A stretch of 64,000 nucleotides of DNA from Drosophila pseudoobscura (GCF_009870125.1 NC_046683.1:41183869-41247868), one strand, 5' to 3'. Numbered from the stretch's first letter, positions 22,901 through 32,233 are shown. Notes: generated by a model not told the origin, from the sequence alone. Numbers and translations are program-made.

Positions 22901-25040
22901 GCTGTGTTGCTGTTGCTGTTGTTGTCGTCTGTGTGGTGGCGGTGGTCGGCTGTGGAGGTGGAGGGACAAGGAGAAATTGGCGTTAACACGTCAATTGCTA
23001 CGGGGTGGGGGAAGCATAATATTTTGCTAATCCTGGGCGCATGAGTTGCCTGTGGAGTGGATGTGTGTGTGGGCGCGAGCTGCAACAGCAGACATCGAAC
23101 CGATCCACCGCTCATCGAACCGACCGTACGAGATCGAACCGCATCGAACCGAACCTCTCCCTCTGTCTGATGTAGCAGGCAGCTTTTTTGCATGCCAGCT
23201 ACAGGACCAATTTTTTTTTGAGATTTGAACTAAAAAATACAAAAAATAAAAAAAAACAATAAAAAAGGGAAAAAAATGAAAAAAAATATACAAAATACAA
23301 AAAAAAAGAATTTAAAAAAGATGCCCAAGGCACAGTGCAATGCTTAAGGGTTCTGTTCCGCTGCTGTTCACATTTTTGGATACCCCTTTGCAAAATATCA
23401 AATCGGATGATATAGATGCAAGTGCCTTCGCCCATTCAAAAGTTCCTGCAATAAGTTGAACAATTCATCGGTTTTTAGCCGAATCGTTATCGGTTTGTCG
23501 GGACATCCCAATGGAGTTAAAGGTGGGAGGAGGATCTGCCCCAGGTTGGGCCCATCTCCAGTACCTGCTGTGAGCAGTGGGCAACGCCAATAGAGAAAAG
23601 CTACATCATTTTGTTATATTTTCACATCATCATCATAATGCTAATTCCGAACCACAAACCTATCGCATATCCAATCAAACTATTTACAGCGAAGTACGAC
23701 GTAAGTTCCCCAAACTGGTCAAACTGGTAAGTGCGCTTGTCTATTGTGTTGGATAATCCAGAATATCTAGATCTCTCTGTCTACATGATTGCATGATACG
23801 CAATAAATAATAGGATGGGGAAACACTGGGGCCGCAGGTTGCCTTCGATTTGGCCGGATCCGGCACAATGCCAACGACCCAGGCCTCGTTTCTGTGCGAC
23901 AACGCCGGTGCCGATGTGGTGCGCCAATTCTTGGATCAATACTTTAACATATTCGATATGGAGAGCCGCCAGTCCCTGCTGGATGCCTATCACGAGCATG
24001 CTATGCTTTCCATCACAATGCCAAATGCAGGCCACGCGGGCAGGTGAGTCCCACCCACCGAGATTCATCCTTTATCCTACTACTTTATCCTACTACTATA
24101 TACGTTTATTTGACAGCAGATTGAACAACTTCTGGAAGTTTAATCGCAATTTTCGCCGCATTGTTAACCATGACCGCGATGACCATCGCACGAGGCTGCT
24201 CAAGAACGGCCGACTGGCCTGTGTGGCCACCCTGAATGAGTGGCCACGTACGCTGCACGAACGGCGCACCTTCACCGTCGATCTAACCATTTACAACGTG
24301 AGCATCATGCCATCCATCTACATATCGGTTCCCCCTTCTCTATTGTGCATTTTTGTACCCTTCCTTTTAGCCCCAAATGATTGTGTTCACCGTGACGGGG
24401 CTGTTCAAGGAGCTGAGCGGCGAAGACGACAGACCATCCACCTCGCAGGCCTACGAGTTGCGCCACTTTATGCGCACGTTTGTGGTGGTGCCACAAAACT
24501 CGGGCTTCTGCATACGCAACGAGACGATCTTTATTACGGCCGCCACGAATGAACAGGTGCGCGAGTTTAAGAGATCTCAGCATCAGCCAGCTCCCGGCGG
24601 TATCGCACCTGGTGCTGACGGTAGAAACACAGCATCGGGCATGGATGGTGCATCCGGATCTTCGCTACAGAATCGTTTAGGAACTGCAAGCGGTGGCGGC
24701 GCGTCCACGGTTGCACTTTTACCAGCAGTTGCCTCATTGTCCCTAAATATTGTGCCCAGTGCCACCGGAGGGCCGCCGCCCGTCTTTACCAGCTCCGAAT
24801 CAGCGACAGATGATGCCACCAAAATGCAAATGGTCCAGGCCATGAGTTCACAGAGTCAAATGAATCTAGAGTGGAGTCGCAAGTAAGTGCGGAGGAGGAG
24901 CCAAGGATTAGTCCATTGCTAATCAATATTCAATCTCTAGGTGCCTAGAGGAGACGAATTGGGATTATAATCATGCCGGCTTTGTGTTCGGAAAACTCTT
25001 TAAGGAGAACAAAATACCGCCAGAGGCCTTTATCAAATAG
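10942..25040 (+). CDS. sbr: Small bristles / NXF1 mRNA export receptor
   Basis: Ten coding exons: 10942-11059, 11132-11292, 11370-11462, 21368-21889, 21951-22060, 23690-23726, 23814-24043, 24120-24297, 24371-24882 and 24941-25040, giving 686 residues. All are GT-AG and in phase. The product carries spliced mRNPs through nuclear pores as a heterodimer with Nxt1. Order: Gly/Asn-rich and Arg-rich N-terminus (RRKDRNKRR), RNA-binding domain ~118-200, leucine-rich repeats ~235-330 (IPDLEALNLNDNN), NTF2-like domain ~375-540, and C-terminal UBA-like TAP-C domain ~635-686 with the nucleoporin-binding NWD motif. The start has context AACAATGCC. Oddities: a 9.9-kb intron 3 with three nested genes, a stop-free 72-nt intron 1, a NAGNAG acceptor at exon 8 and a pyrimidine-poor acceptor at exon 7. 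Identification rests on near-colinear similarity to remembered fly Nxf1. Confidence 0.95.
11463..12380. other. Start of sbr intron 3, before the nested SLC5 gene
   Basis: Begins at the donor GTAAGT after the exon ending WYQVT. No coding sequence is supported; open frames here start at non-ATG codons or are low-complexity. The stretch leads into the SLC5 promoter. Confidence 0.5.
12381..12414 (+). promoter_or_regulatory. Possible Inr/DPE core promoter of the SLC5 gene
   Basis: TCATTT at 12381-12386 fits the fly initiator TCAKTY. If its A is +1 (12383), AGAC falls at +28 (12410-12413), the position of the downstream promoter element. No TATA box is evident. This would give a ~204-nt 5' UTR. 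Single motif matches of this size occur by chance, so this is suggestive only. Confidence 0.25.
12587..14401 (+). CDS. SLC5-family sodium-coupled solute symporter (SMVT-like), nested in sbr intron 3
   Basis: Intronless 604-residue frame starting at a true ATG (12587) and ending TAG at 14399-14401. It has about 13 hydrophobic segments, as in the sodium:solute symporter family. Visible family features are the AGRSMG loop and SFMSAITILG in the first helices, GGMKAVLVTD in the middle, and the serine-rich segment ASLSTISSIISS that in SLC5 proteins lines the Na2 sodium site. It should move a small organic solute or anion with sodium at the plasma membrane; the substrate cannot be read from sequence, and the family includes the multivitamin and monocarboxylate types that insects have expanded. 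The gene lies in the same orientation as its host sbr, within intron 3, and is convergent with the secreted-protein gene to its right. The intronless structure may reflect retroposition. Confidence 0.93.
   Translation: MEATLGAWDYAILAVVLIISVLIGLYYRFAGKRQSTTTEYLLAGRSMGVTPVAFSLMASFMSAITILGVSMENYQFGTMFVIINLSYVVSTPIAAYLILPVFYRLKTASVYEYLELRFGYATRLAASVSFSLQMILYMGIVVYAPALALEAVTGVNQIFSIVIVGVVCTFYATIGGMKAVLVTDIYQSVLMFVAVFSVIICAWVKAGSLGEIWRTAQENGRIDFTNFSVDPTERHTWFTQILGGCATYLAIYGVNQAQVQRLLAVRNLSSARAALWWCLPILCLLSLSTCFSGLCIYWYYRDCDPVLEGRVNSRDQVMPLFVVDTMGEYTGLAGLFVSGIFCASLSTISSIISSLAAVTLEDYLKPLYKCCSSRGGTLTDRQTLWYSKLLSVFYGLLCIGLAFMAGSIGGLLQAALSIFGIVGGPLLGLFTLGMYVTSANQKGAIGGLLISLVLCFWIGFGQPRPPLVSLPMSTEGCPIDRTYARDAFFSKVEEQQQDEHYFYLYRISYMWYAALGFLVAFFGGWLLSWLCALLRWDDNRRIYQDAECTMIKHDLFVPPLAKRLQRRQMPRLVVTGTSSEIGGIAVVAPPRLDQIEWERQKDVA
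14418..14433. terminator. Back-to-back poly(A) signals serving two convergent genes
   Basis: The run TTTATTTCATAATAAA reads as AATAAA on both strands (plus 14428-14433, minus 14423-14418). It lies 17 bases after the SLC5 stop and 77 bases after the stop of the minus-strand secreted-protein gene. Cleavage 10-30 nt beyond each would make the two transcripts overlap by a few dozen bases. Confidence 0.55.
14500..14883 (-). CDS. Small secreted protein of unknown function, nested in sbr intron 3
   Basis: Single-exon 127-residue frame with a true ATG at 14883. Residues 1-26 are a classic signal peptide (MKQIPGLLGLGLVLAGLLLA then small residues; cleavage expected after TSNA). The mature ~100 residues have no cysteine and no dibasic processing site that would release a short peptide. 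An Ala-rich stretch precedes a better-ordered C-terminal half with helical pattern (ELFNTIVQELKAAGVYTAE, SYKELTRLLALWHLSSGRN). Support: signal peptide, fly-like codon use, poly(A) signal at 14423-14418, and an Inr/DPE pair just upstream. I do not recognise the family. It may be a secreted factor or epidermal/gland product; that is inference. Confidence 0.72.
   Translation of the reverse strand: MKQIPGLLGLGLVLAGLLLAAGTSNALPMTNDLELVAALDAMEPAAAAAQPSHISRIAARGEATAHEDRPELFNTIVQELKAAGVYTAERQDLHTLSYKELTRLLALWHLSSGRNYYEASPAPEIVG
14890..14923 (-). promoter_or_regulatory. Inr + DPE core promoter of the secreted-protein gene
   Basis: On the minus strand TCAGTG (14923-14918) matches the initiator except in its last base. 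Taking its A (14921) as +1, GGACG occupies +28 to +32 (14894-14890), matching the DPE consensus RGWYV at the required spacing. It predicts a TATA-less start and a 38-nt 5' UTR. Confidence 0.45.
14924..18351. other. sbr intron 3, middle part
   Basis: No supported gene. It contains (TC)n tracts near 17535-17552 and 17741-17785, an A/T-rich portion from 15.7 to 17.0 kb with a short stretch near 15899 (ggtataccctctggagg) that looks like a repeat relic, and a minus-strand AATAAA at 17927-17922 that could end the myristoylated-protein transcript. A 111-residue Lys/Pro-rich frame ending near 15309 is probably spurious. Confidence 0.45.
18352..18635 (-). CDS. 67-residue N-myristoylated/palmitoylated microprotein, nested in sbr intron 3
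   Basis: Two exons on the minus strand: 18635-18567 (23 codons) and 18486-18352 (44 codons plus TAG), with an 80-nt GT-AG intron (GTAAGT ... CCGCAG). The product starts MGGCCSKD. Gly2, Ser6 and Lys7 fit the N-myristoyltransferase consensus, and Cys4-Cys5 are ideal S-palmitoylation sites, so stable attachment to the inner face of a membrane is expected. The rest is hydrophilic and Thr-rich, with runs such as TRTTTTST and TVTTTSD, and many potential phosphosites. No enzyme domain. The join is in phase at a codon boundary and frame is open on both sides. It is antisense to sbr. I do not recognise an orthologue; a small adaptor or signalling protein is plausible inference. Confidence 0.7.
18969..19017. 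repeat. (TTCCGTA)n short tandem repeat
   Basis: Repeats of ttccgta and close variants (ttttgta, tttcgta) in sbr intron 3. A matching antiparallel cluster (atacagaatacagaatacag) lies near 19117-19135. Confidence 0.7.
19018..21367. other. sbr intron 3, distal part
   Basis: No supported gene. It contains (GT)n near 20219-20239 and a cluster of ATCGAT/CGATA cores at about 20743-20895, including an exact TATCGATA at 20872-20879. It ends at the exon 4 acceptor at 21366-21367 after a CT-rich tract. Confidence 0.45.
22061..23689 (+). other. sbr intron 5, the conserved nxf1 'cassette' intron
   Basis: This 1629-nt intron lies between a 110-nt exon and a 37-nt exon. That exon-size pair flanking a frequently retained intron is a described conserved feature of animal nxf1 genes. 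If retained, translation would continue for five codons after QQFV (RYTML) and stop at 22074-22076. The result would be a ~339-residue protein that keeps the RNA-binding and leucine-rich domains but lacks the NTF2-like and TAP-C domains. Two A-rich tracts occur inside (about 22478-22514 and 23230-23320). No separate gene is supported. Confidence 0.7.
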
Positions 25041-25193
25041 ATATGCCAATCGTTAACCAATAACAGCAACAACGGCTGGCGCAGAAATAGGATCAACGAT
25101 CAACCGGTGAATTAGCAGCAATGAAATTACAACACTCGTACCAAGGACACACCCACACAAAAATACCCTTTTGCCATGTAAATCCTTCGAGCT

Positions 25194-25196
<3 letters not shown>

Positions 25197-25232
<36 letters not shown>
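25197..25232. repeat. (AC)18 microsatellite in the sbr 3' UTR
   Basis: An uninterrupted AC repeat 157 bases downstream of the sbr stop codon, within the predicted 3' UTR. Confidence 0.9.
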
Positions 25233-25237
<5 letters not shown>

Positions 25238-25569
25238 AAGTGCTCCTCCGTCTGCCCGGCCACAGAGCCCATGGGACTGCCAGGCCGTGTAAAATTTTTG
25301 TTTTGTATAATAGTATACATATATATAAATGTTTATATATATGCTCGTATATATATATTTTTTTTTATAAGTCACAAACATGTTTATGAATAAGTTTAGA
25401 AGCCAGGCCACGAGCCCCCTGCCACCGCATTCGCTACCCTTTGATAGGATAATTTATTTTCATTTTAGCCATGTGCTGGACCTGGACCTTCGAGGGATGG
25501 ATGGTGCATCCTCTCGAGCGTTCAACCAGAGCGCGGGCACTAGTTGTATTTTTTTGTTTTTAGCTCCCA

Positions 25570-25575
25570 AATAAA
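25570..25575 (+). terminator. Poly(A) signal of sbr
   Basis: AATAAA 530 bases after the stop, followed by an A/T-rich region. It is the first canonical signal downstream of the CDS on this strand that I found. Confidence 0.55.
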
Positions 25576-26761
25576 ATTATATTGTATAAAGATCATAAAC
25601 CTAAAGGTAAATTCAAAACAACTCTGGCACAGAACATAGCTACACAGAAGGCATACATACTCCCATACCCATGTACCCATACCCATTCCCATACCCATAC
25701 CCATAGCCATACCTCCTTCCTCCAATAAAATCCCCTCCACGTAGCCTTATATTTGTACACAAGCAAAATGCAAAGTGCAAAACAGCAAACCAACGAGAAA
25801 CAAGCAACAAGAAACAAAACAAACAAAAAATAGATAAACTATTTTCAATCAAAAGAAAAGGCGGTAGAGAGAGAGAGTATCCCATAAGAGATTTGGAAAA
25901 AAGCAATACTTCTAATGACCGATTATGTAAATTTGATAACGATAGCGATACAGAAATCAAATCTTCTTACGTTTTTTCCTGTTTTCCTTAACTAAGTAAT
26001 AGTGGAAATAACAAATTGCTCGTGTACCCTGCACACGAGCCTAGCCATAAGTCGCAATTGAATTACACTTGCAGTATATACAAACTATATACAAAATGCA
26101 CGGATAATTATAGCATAGGAAACTAAATAAATGTACGAGAGTCGGAATGTGAGAAGGAGGAGGCTCTCTTGGTCTTGCTCGAATTAATTGTTTAATGCTT
26201 ATTTCCCATGCAATTTGGATGGGGGGTTCTCCACAACAAAGTACCTACAGTGGAACACATATGCGATATTTGAACGCCCCTAGCGACTGGTTTTGGTTTT
26301 TTGTATGCGATGCTAAGATCGCATTCGTTTAGTTAACGATGGTTGTTCAAAGGTACTAGTTCCTGTCTCAATTGGAGCGCAGATGTTTAAGGTCTGACTG
26401 GGGTTCGGTTAGGACTTGCTTTATTGAGAAAAAAGTATATCTTCATATATAGTTAACAGTGGATGGTACACAGGCTTGTTATGTGATGTACAATAAGATA
26501 AGGACGCATGTTTCAATATGCGGCAATCATATTCTTGTCCACGTAAGTGCTTATGATGACATTTTATTTTGAGTGTGTTCATGTTCGAACAGTAGTTACT
26601 CTAAAGAGGATTTCAGGTTCCTGGGATGTTTTAGCATCCATACAATAGCATTTTTTGAATAAGATACACACCACTCCACTCGTTACTTTGCTCAGTATGC
26701 TCTCTATTTACTATCAATGGTTGGTTTTCATATCCTTAGTATTATAAATTATCAGCATAAC

Positions 26762-27270
26762 ATGCGCTTGTTCTCTGTACTGTGCATTGTTTGTCTTATC
26801 ATCGTAAGTACGGTAAAAATTGCTGCATTCAGCTGAACCTCTGCCCCTACCCGAACCAACCATTGCAGATGACCCATTTTGTTACACCTGAAGCCAGGCC
26901 GATTCCTCGATCTACACGGGCCACTGGGCAAGAGCAACCGCAGCTCCCACTCGATGTGGGAACAGAGGACGAGCCGAAGCTTGACTTCGAAAACACTATG
27001 GATGCAAGAGGCAGGAGAATGCACCGTTTTCGGCCTCAGGTACCACCGCATACGCCACGCCGCAAACTCTCTGAGGAGGACGGCGGTGTCAGCAGTGAAG
27101 AACCAAAGCTAAGAAACGAAGACCTCCGTGGAGCAATTCAGATCAACTGCCACCAACCGAACATGATAAGGTTCAAACTCATTGAAGAGCTGTATTGCGA
27201 GGCTCTCAGTCTCGCAGAGAAGAACCCTGGCGGTACAGTCCATTACAGAATTCATAGGATGCCGACGTAG
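26762..27270 (+). CDS. Orphan secreted protein, seminal-fluid-like two-exon gene
   Basis: Exon 1 (26762-26803, 14 codons) encodes the start of a hydrophobic leader (MRLFSVLCIVCLII). A 65-nt intron with GTAAGT donor and TTGCAG acceptor follows, then exon 2 (26869-27270), giving 147 residues ending TAG. The joined leader reads into MTHFVTPEA, a plausible signal-peptidase region. The mature part is hydrophilic, rich in Arg, Pro and Glu, with basic pairs and two cysteines near the C-terminus (INCHQ and LYCEA). An ATTAAA lies near 27336. A signal peptide interrupted by a short intron plus a fast-evolving basic body is the usual build of Drosophila accessory-gland proteins. That class assignment is inference; I recognise no homologue. 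Confidence 0.55.
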
Positions 27271-29759
27271 AGCCATGAAAGTACATAGTATGTGAACACA
27301 TAGATTTGATTTATTATTTATGTAATTTTCACGAATTAAATATAATCATAAGTCAAAATTATTCTTGGCGTGCAGGAGTGGTGAAGTGCATGGAGCTTCC
27401 AAGGCAAAGAGTATAGGGGGATATTCGAACCGTTTGTAACCCCATGAAGTATATACATATATTCTTCGCCAGCATCAAGAGCAGAGTCGATATAGCCATG
27501 AATAGCAGTGGCTACGCTCGACCTACGCTACGCGCGCTTACTCATTCGCTCTTTCCCACAAACTCTTCCTCGTGCAGTGTGCGCTCTCTGGTGGAGGGGA
27601 GGATATAATGACTAATAAGGACTATTCACGCCCTCTCTCGGCTCGGCTCGGCTCGGCTTTCAGAGAGACAAGCGCTAGAAAGAAATAGCAAATGCTTTAC
27701 CTCAAAAGGGAGAAGATGTGGTGACAACATCACCTTGTTACTAATTCAGCCGTCAATAGACGAGTCGTTTAAGAGGTAGAACTTTCTGGCTGACGACTTC
27801 AAAATGCGACGGTCAATCAAGTATTTCTATCTTAATTCCAGTTCAGACAAATTATTTAAAAACACAAGAATCGGTTAATAAAGACGACTAATTAACGGCA
27901 CAGGCCGAAGGAGATCTTCAGAGAGAAGTTCACCTCCAGAATACTGCCGAGGTCTTGCTGTTCCCCTCGTTGCTTATCAGCTCCGTTGCTGGCTCGAAGA
28001 GGTCTCCCCGATCCTCGCAGAAGTTTTCTTGGACAGTGGGAATCTTGGGCATTCGGGGAAAGACACACATAAAACAGCTATTTGCACGACGGTCACATTG
28101 ATTTTAAGGTGTGTATACTCTTACGTTTTTATTTATTACCTAGATAATTTGTGTGTTTGTGTGTCATGTTTCGGTGGGTTGATGTCTTGGCTAAAATTAG
28201 AGAGGACCAACAAATTTATCTCAGCTGCAGGAATGTTCCCTAACAATTAATTCTACATTTTACATTTTACATTACCCGCTCTGTCAGAAACGAACAGTGC
28301 TTCCAAGTGCAAGAGAAAGCGCGCCATTTTTAAAAAATGTTCAATAAGGAAAGCAATTTATTCCATCCTGCAACCTTAAACCTTTTGCACCCATGCACTT
28401 ATCACGGCATTGCCTTTCCAACAAAATATAATCCACTTAAATACCGACTCATGTGCCCCATTCACTGCAAACAATGTGAATGCTTTATGACCTGACCCCT
28501 GTTACGTACATTGTGGCCAGAACATGTGGCGGCTGACTAGACATCACTGAGGTCCTGGACATGTGATGGCTGGTTGGCTCAGCGGGGTGGGAAAGTGTTC
28601 CGTTTCCGTTTTGTGGGAGTTACTCGTTAAAGTTAAACAGCTTAAGGTGCTACAAATTAAATTAAATGAATACCAAGTAATTTCGCAATGAATGGAACAG
28701 GAGCAAAAGGGCGTTGGGGGTATAGGGAGGGCTCATTGTCAGGGTCGCACCAGAATCCCCTCCCACGCACGAACTCACATAACCTCTGAAAAGTGACGAC
28801 AGCTGCTGCTGCCGCTGCTGCCGCTGCTGCTGTGGACTCTGACGTGTGTTGTCTGAAGGGGTGGGTCCCAGGTCCTTCCTTTCGCGTCTTCCTGTTGAGC
28901 CAAGCAGCTGTAAAAGCTCCTTCGTCTTCTAACGTTCGCTCGCTGGCCAACACTTCAAAAAAAGCCCTCATCTCTCGCTGTCTCTCTCTCTGTCTCCAGG
29001 GGGAAGCTTTGGTGCAACATCAAAGCACCAGGCAGCCGCCACACTGCCATCCACAACAACCGGATTGTTTTCAGATTAGATAAGGGATACATATGTATAT
29101 GCCATAAGAACAGTAGTTTTGTTTGAAAAATGTTCAGATGTGCAACGTCCAGCAGGGCACCATGTCATGGGATGCCACTGTGCACTTGTACAGCTTTTGA
29201 GAGCGAACCGCTTAAGGGCTGAACTTATGCTCTCTCGTCTTTCGGTCAAAATTGCTCTTTTGCTCTTTCGATGGCAGAAAATGTTGCTTGTAAAACATCT
29301 GCATGTTGCTAGAAAACATTAAGAGGGTGTACCGGTACAGCGTGGTAGAGCTTTTGCAACATGCTACCTACATTTTTGGTACAATTATTATTATTGGGTA
29401 CATTGGATCACATTTTGATTAAAATGTTTTTTTTTTTTAATTTGAAGTAACTCTTAAACTAACTTTATTCCGAAATAAGCATATTGTTGTGAAAAGTATT
29501 CAAAAAACAGAAGCTCAGATATTATGAAACAAACGTATTTTTAACATTAACTATATTCTGTTTAATTTTAAAAGAACTACAATTTTTAATGTCCAGTCTT
29601 GATTTCAGCTAATATTATTTTTTCCTAAATAAATTCATATATAAAAAAATATCTGACAATAAAATAATCAGCAAATTGTTAAAAATTAAAAAAAACCATT
29701 ACTATTGTATTTAACGAAAAAAATGTACATATGTAAATTTTGGTACATTTTGTTGAACA
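27271..29759. other. Gene-free interval with repeat relic
   Basis: No supported gene. About 27470-27560 (gccagcatcaagagcagagtcgatatagccatg) resembles a decayed interspersed repeat widely seen in Drosophila. (GGCTC)n lies near 27636-27659 and CTG-rich repeats near 28801-28832. The 29.3-29.75 kb part is strongly A/T-rich. Confidence 0.45.
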
Positions 29760-29762
29760 AAT

Positions 29763-30899
29763 ATGGTACTAGCAACATTCGGATGGACTTCCAGCAACAT
29801 GCCGAGACCCGAACCCCACGTGTATACCATATATATTATTGTTCAGGCAAAAGAGCGCGCGAATTACCGTTTTGAATCGTGGAGACAGGTTCGTGGCGCC
29901 CGCTCGTGTTGTGTTGTCCCATTTGTTGTCCAACGTCCCATCGCACATTCGCAGCAACATTTGACTCGTGTGAGGCGAGGCGAAGCAGCAGCAGTGGCAG
30001 CAGCAGCAGCAGCAGCAGCAGCGGCCTCAAAAAGCGTCAGAACAGATTGCAGCAGCAGTAGAAGCAAATTAGAAGCAGTAGAGAAAGCAGTAGAGGAAAA
30101 GCAGTAGAAGCAGTAGAAGCAGTAGAGGAAGCTTTAGTGACCAGAGTCTCGAGTCAACAGCCAGCCCGCCCCTGGAGCCGGAGTCAGAGCCAGAGACAGA
30201 GACAAAAGTTGGTAGCTGCTCCAACGCCAAAAAAAAATCACAAAAAAATCGCGCAAATTGTTATTCCTCTTTTCTGTTAACTGTTACTTTTACCCGCTCT
30301 CTTATTTTCATTCCCCGCCCAAAAACCCGCAAAAAACCCGCTCCATCACATTGTTGTTGCTTTTGCGCCTACCGCCCCGCCGCTCTCTGAAGCAAGGAGG
30401 CAGCAGAGAAATAGAGAGATAGAGGAAGAGCGAGAGACCGACCCCAGAGAGAAGCAAAGAAATTGTTTTTTGTTATTTATTTCGCGTGTGGCGCGTGTAA
30501 ACAAATTCTCTCGTTCTCGGTGTTTTTTTTGTTGCCAATTTTTTTGATTGTGTTTGCAGCGGTAAATGAATGAAAGTGCATAACGGGAAAGGAAACACAA
30601 GAAAAACTTAAATATAAACAAACAACGATAGACAGAAGAAGCAGAACAAAAAGGAAGAGCGAGAGCGGAGGAGCAGCAGCAAGCGGCAGCAGCAGGCGGC
30701 AGCAGCAGGAAATCCTCCGGAAAGGAAGGTAGAGATGAGGTAATTCCTCTCGAAGAAAAGAGCATCAAAGACCCTCCTCTCACGAGGAGAAGAAATTGCA
30801 ACATAGCTAGAAGAAGCAGCAGCAGCTGTAGCAATTCTCACAAAGAGCAGAGGAAAAGTGCAAAAAGGAGCAGGAAGTAAGAAGGCACCGGACAAACGG
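29763..30899 (+). other. Possible long 5' leader exon of a plus-strand gene
   Basis: An abrupt change from A/T-rich DNA to a GC-richer, purine-rich, CAG-repeat-rich stretch that resembles the long 5' UTRs of large Drosophila genes. It ends at candidate donors GTAAGA at 30900 (after AAACGG) and at 30877. Short upstream frames, including a 114-residue one with polyalanine from the ATG at 29763, are present, but none looks like a conserved protein. The next exon might be the one starting at 32023 or lie off-window. Confidence 0.35.
29998..30023. repeat. (GCA)n trinucleotide repeat
   Basis: A run of CAG/GCA triplets inside the possible 5' leader exon, continued by imperfect AGCAGTAGA repeats to about 30130. 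Confidence 0.85.
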
Positions 30900-32023
30900 G
30901 TAAGAGGATTTCTTTGATCAATTTCATGTCCATAGATGTAGATATGGATGCTATTGTTTCGAGTTCCCTGAAAAGCCCGTTCTAACGTAAGCCCTGAATG
31001 CATTTATGCAGCCTGCTTTTAGGCGAAGCACAGGGAACGGTTCGAATGAAAGGACTACCATCGGAACCAAGCCGCAAAGCTTTAAATAATACGATTAGTT
31101 CATTAGTTCATTCAGCAACACAATATCTAATGCTTTGGTTGCACCATCTTTGGACACAAGAAATGTATTCCAAAAAAGATTTACAGCACCGAAATGATAT
31201 AACATAGGAGTTTAGATACTACCAATTTTTAAAGATCGAAAATCGTATATTGCTTGTAAATTTGTACATAATCCCATAAAGGATTATTTTTATCTGTTTT
31301 CTATGCAAAGACTCTCATAGTTATGAAGCTTTCTCAACGAAATTTTTACTCATCGTAAGACTTTACATAAATAGGCAGATCGGTTTTGCGAGTTAGCACA
31401 ATCGGAAAAATGTATTACAGCTAATACCCTGTTCTTAGACCCCTTACTCATAGATTACAGCACTTGTGCCTCTAAAAAACCATTTCGACTGGTTATTAGA
31501 AAGATACGGAAACTTTGGTGCGCTGGCATCACTATTGGGATGTTTTTAAAGATACATGGATTATAGAATGAAGCTGGTATGAATGGGGGAGATATCTGCG
31601 TAGAAAAGATACCTTTTCTTTAACTCGAGAATGTATGTACAACGTACACACATATGTATATGTATTTTTTATATGGGGTGGGAAATGCTTCCACGATGCC
31701 TATGGGGAGATGCATCTGGCACTGCAGCAGGGACAACGAGAGAGAGAGAGAGAGAGTGAAAGAGAGACACGATCGGAAGAGGATTTAGCACCCTTGTTCC
31801 CAGTGTTGATTCAGTTTTAATGCTAGGCTTCCTGTTGATCTACACCTTGGTATAATTATAGAAGGTATGGACAATGGACAAACAACATATGTCGGTATGG
31901 CCTTACCTTCTAGCAATCTAGGGAGAGAGAGAGAACCCTATCTGGAAGCACACTCGTCGAGCGAACGTTCTCCCTTTCGAAATCGAATTGTAAATTGATT
32001 TGCTCCATCACTATTCACACAGA
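30900..32023. other. Gene-free, probable intron
   Basis: A/T-rich, with (GA)n at about 31738-31756 and 31921-31932. It ends in a reasonable acceptor (CTATTCACACAG, AG at 32021-32022). No protein-like frame. Confidence 0.35.
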
Positions 32024-32233
32024 ATGCAGTGCAAAGCTTCACTGAAATCACAGACACTCTGCCTCTTTACGATCACCCTCATCTGCCTGATCTGGCTTCG
32101 CGACATCCTGCCCCCGAGGCTATGTACATACATCGCCGACGTACTCGAATGGCATAGAACGTGGACTGGACCATGGAGACAGCTACTGGGCCCGTGGGGC
32201 TCATGGATGGGAGTCTGCTGCTGTTGCTTCTGA
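32024..32233 (+). CDS. Candidate 69-residue single-pass membrane microprotein
   Basis: The ATG lies two bases inside a possible exon whose acceptor AG is at 32021-32022. The protein begins MQCKASLKSQ, followed by a membrane segment (~residues 9-30, TLCLFTITLICLIWL), a Trp-rich juxtamembrane stretch and a C-terminus MGVCCCCF with four consecutive cysteines suited to palmitoylation. Codon use is fly-like (CTG, ATC, TGC preferred). A run of AATAAA-type signals follows near 32399-32406. If the upstream leader exon (to 30899) splices here, this would be a complete two-exon gene. Without homologues or expression data it could still be a chance frame. Confidence 0.35.
   Translation: MQCKASLKSQTLCLFTITLICLIWLRDILPPRLCTYIADVLEWHRTWTGPWRQLLGPWGSWMGVCCCCF

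Larger units (their letters stand above)
25041..26761. other. sbr 3' UTR and gene-free interval
   Basis: sbr 3' UTR runs to poly(A) signals at 25570-25575 (AATAAA) and possibly near 25722. It includes (AC)n at 25197-25232 and a (CCCATA)n stretch near 25660-25705. From ~25750 to 26761 the DNA is A/T-rich with no supported gene. A TATAAA at ~26741 lies too close to the next ATG to be its TATA box with confidence. Confidence 0.5.

Noticed and set aside
29763..30107. 114-residue frame with polyalanine in the leader exon
   Set aside because: Starts at an ATG but is dominated by the GCA repeat and arginine-rich low complexity; more likely an upstream frame in a 5' UTR.
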